Assembly: GCA_036785705.1 (NCBI GenBank)
Contig: JAWUZG010000970.1
Span: forward strand, 1,336,501 to 1,400,500
From: Acanthornis magna
Taxonomy: Eukaryota > Chordata > Aves > Passeriformes > Acanthizidae
Length of the DNA stretch: 64,000 bases
Reading direction: 5' to 3'
Shown here in pieces: positions 62,447 through 64,000 of this stretch; the stretch's first letter is position 1; each line of letters begins with the position of its first letter. Below the pieces are notes generated by a model that had not been told where the DNA came from, ran no database searches, and saw only the letters and a program-made list of their open reading frames with translations. A program made the translations under genes and the position numbers.

Positions 62447-62888
62447 GTAATGTTAACAGTTTCATTGTGAAATGTGTGCCACATAGCAGCATAGTGACAT
62501 GTGATTAGAAGCTTTATTCTTAAACAGCAGTGAATTGGTAATTTCTAAGTATTCTGCAAGATGATCAGAATGCTTAGTCTTTAATGTTTTCTTTTCTTTT
62601 ATGTCTTCTGCTTTATCTTTTTAAAAGTGAAAAACAAGAAAAGCAGAAAAAACTATAGTTATTTCTATGTAGCATTTACCTGAATGAAGCAGAAGAAGCA
62701 ATTAAACTTACTTGTTACAGCCCACTGCATCTTAGGATATGCACAAAAAAATTGTCCTTTTTGTCTCATTGCAGGGTTGATTTTCAAAGCAGGAAAAAAC
62801 CTATGTTTTAAAATTAATTATTGCTTAGGATTTTTGAAATTGATGTGCATCTTTTACACATCTTTGGAATATTTTTGTTTTGTTCTAG
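62447..62888 (+). other. ATP9B: Intron between e13 and e14
   Basis: 442 bases; AT-rich, nothing notable. It ends in ttttgttctag. Confidence 0.9.
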
Positions 62889-63044
62889 GAAGGAAAACAA
62901 GCTTCTCTAGCAGCTGACTTTTCTATCACACAGTTTAAACACATAGGTAGGCTGCTGATGGTACATGGTCGAAACAGTTACAAAAGATCAGCAGCACTTG
63001 GTCAATTTGTCATGCACCGAGGCCTTATTATTTCAACTATGCAG
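62889..63044 (+). CDS. ATP9B: ATP9B exon e14: P-domain end and TM5
   Basis: One hundred fifty-six bases, 52 codons, phase 0. The peptide starts [20 protein letters not shown], then [17 protein letters not shown], and ends RGLIISTMQ. EGxQA..AADFSI is the standard P4-ATPase segment leaving the P domain; RLLxVHGRxSYxR is the amphipathic entrance to TM5, whose hydrophobic part continues in e15. Acceptor ttctag, donor CAG|GTATTT. An internal ATAG|GTAGGC could act as a cryptic donor at 62949. Confidence 0.97.
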
Positions 63045-63196
63045 GTATTTAAAACTTTGTTTTCTGAATAGTTAAAATCACTATGTCCGTCTTCATCACA
63101 AAATCTTAATTAACCGGAATTGTTATTTTTTCTGTATTGTATTGTTTTGTATATAGAATTATATTAAATACTTAATTAATTATCTGCTTTTTGTAG
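63045..63196 (+). other. ATP9B: Short intron between e14 and e15
   Basis: 152 bases, the shortest intron in the window; AT-rich. Confidence 0.92.
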
Positions 63197-63261
63197 GCTG
63201 TATTTTCATCAGTCTTCTATTTTGCATCTGTTCCCTTGTACCAAGGATTCCTAATGGTAGG
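63197..63261 (+). CDS. ATP9B: ATP9B exon e15: TM5-TM6 hairpin (gene continues)
   Basis: Sixty-five bases: 21 codons plus the first two bases (GG) of a further codon. The peptide is AVFSSVFYFASVPLYQGFLM then VG-. It completes TM5 and the turn into TM6. Acceptor ctttttgtag, donor GG|GTAAGT. The coding sequence is incomplete and continues beyond 64000. Confidence 0.96.
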
Positions 63262-64000
63262 GTAAGTCAAAGCGACAGTTAAAGTATCTAGTAATAAGTA
63301 TAGCAAACTGACTGGAAAAATAATACCATGGGCTTGGTGTTATCCACGTTTTCCATACATTTATCATTGGTGTGCTACCAAAACCTGGGATGAGTGTAGA
63401 AAGAAAAGTCACACTAGGTTAGATATGCACGATATGAGAGGGGAGGTCTCATCATCAGTTCCCTGGAGAGAGGGATCTGCATAGCCTTAGAAGATACCGT
63501 AGAACCTTTGCGCATATGGAGCGAAAACAATAGAGGAAATGCCCCAGACCAGGCCTGCTTCAGCTGTCACATAGATTGATGTACAAACCTCAGTGAGAAT
63601 CACAAGTTTTTATGTTAAAAATGGAGCTGAAGCTACTATGAATTTTCCTCTGGGAGTGCACTACCCAAGCCTGCCACATAGATTTCCATTCATGTGAATG
63701 TATACAGAATTAGGAGCACCTTGGTCATGTTGCAGCAGCCGGTTTGCTAATATGGTTTCCCAAGTTATCCAGCTGAGAGCTATGTGTATGTCCGTGTTTG
63801 TCCCTGTTCTCTGTCCCTACTGACCTAAGAGTTGCTTTTTATTCTCCTTGTAAACAATAACAAATTGACACTAAATTAAATCTCAGTCAAATCTTGGTTT
63901 GATTACACCAGACTTTGCAGAGGCAAACAGTGGGCCTCTCTAAAATGTTTGCAAATAGTTGTGCTAAGTTCCAGGGCAGTTCATACAAAAGTATACATCT
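63262..64000 (+). other. ATP9B: Intron start after e15 (runs out of window)
   Basis: 739 bases of intron to the window edge. No exon with an in-phase acceptor was found here; nothing else notable. Confidence 0.85.

Larger units (their letters stand above)
1..64000 (+). other. ATP9B: ATP9B gene, internal part (15 exons; both ends outside window)
   Basis: The gene encodes a P4-ATPase of the Neo1p/ATP9 class. From family knowledge, ATP9B sits at the trans-Golgi network, belongs to the phospholipid flippase family and, unlike most P4-ATPases, does not need a CDC50 partner. The sequence shows 15 in-frame coding exons joined by GT..AG introns, 623 complete codons without a stop. In order they carry TM3, TM4 with PISL, the DKTGT phosphorylation motif, the KGAD nucleotide-binding motif, MLTGDK, the GDGGND hinge, TM5 and TM6. 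The exon-1 side begins inside a codon and the last exon ends inside one, so the gene runs out of both ends of the window. The paralogue ATP9A is the only serious alternative; the Ser/Thr-rich [11 protein letters not shown] linker and [10 protein letters not shown] favour ATP9B. No start codon, promoter or polyadenylation site of the main transcript is in the window. Confidence 0.96.

Noticed and set aside
3001..63261. Assignment to ATP9A instead of ATP9B
   Set aside because: The first junction reads VGLLDLELN, the linker contains [11 protein letters not shown] with a Ser/Thr-rich start, and the hinge is followed by [11 protein letters not shown]; these match ATP9B rather than ATP9A as I know them.
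3077..63262. U12-type introns
   Set aside because: All donors fit U2-type GT consensus; none shows the ATATCCTT or GTATCCTT start.

Overview
The window is vertebrate genomic DNA, almost certainly from a bird. Two CR1 LINE 3' ends (27.2-28.2 kb and 32.5-32.8 kb) and a piece of a CR1 endonuclease region (about 58 kb) have avian-type CR1 sequence, and the background is AT-rich and intron-dominated. No bacterial-style operons, tRNA or rRNA genes or CRISPR arrays were seen.

One gene fills the window: the central and C-terminal part of ATP9B, a class-2 P4-ATPase (Neo1p-like), on the + strand. I could place 15 consecutive coding exons (called e1 to e15 here, numbered within the window only). They total 1,873 coding bases: 623 complete codons plus a partial codon at each end. 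Every junction has GT..AG borders and matching phase, with no stop or frameshift. The protein runs from the end of the actuator domain, through TM3 and TM4 with the PISL motif, the DKTGT phosphorylation site, the nucleotide-binding domain (KGAD), the phosphorylation domain (MLTGDK, GDGGND), to TM5 and TM6. The 5' exons (N-terminus, TM1-2, most of the A domain) and the 3' exons (TM7-10, C-tail, UTR) lie outside. ATP9B rather than ATP9A is supported by VGLLDLELN after the first junction, a Ser/Thr-rich [11 protein letters not shown] linker, and [10 protein letters not shown] after the hinge motif.

Layout: 1-3000 is intron, e1 is at 3001, and a 19.9 kb intron follows that holds a sharp CpG island near 17.4-17.6 kb. 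e2 is at 22978, followed by a 10.7 kb intron with the two minus-strand CR1 copies. e3 is at 33873, followed by an 8.4 kb intron that splits the DKTGT motif. e4 is at 42454, e5 at 46188, then an 8.0 kb intron. e6 to e15 are compact, between 54479 and 63261. The first half is intron-rich (e1-e5 spread over 43 kb); the second half is gene-dense (e6-e15 in 9 kb).

I found no clear undescribed biological system. The observations most worth checking are the intronic CpG island (a possible internal promoter), a G-quadruplex motif just upstream of the DKTGT exon, ambiguous or tandem splice sites around e5/e6, a possible poison exon at 44.18 kb, and palindromic transcription-factor-like sites (SOX-type, RFX-type, homeodomain-type) in introns. 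Other open reading frames looked like chance frames in introns.
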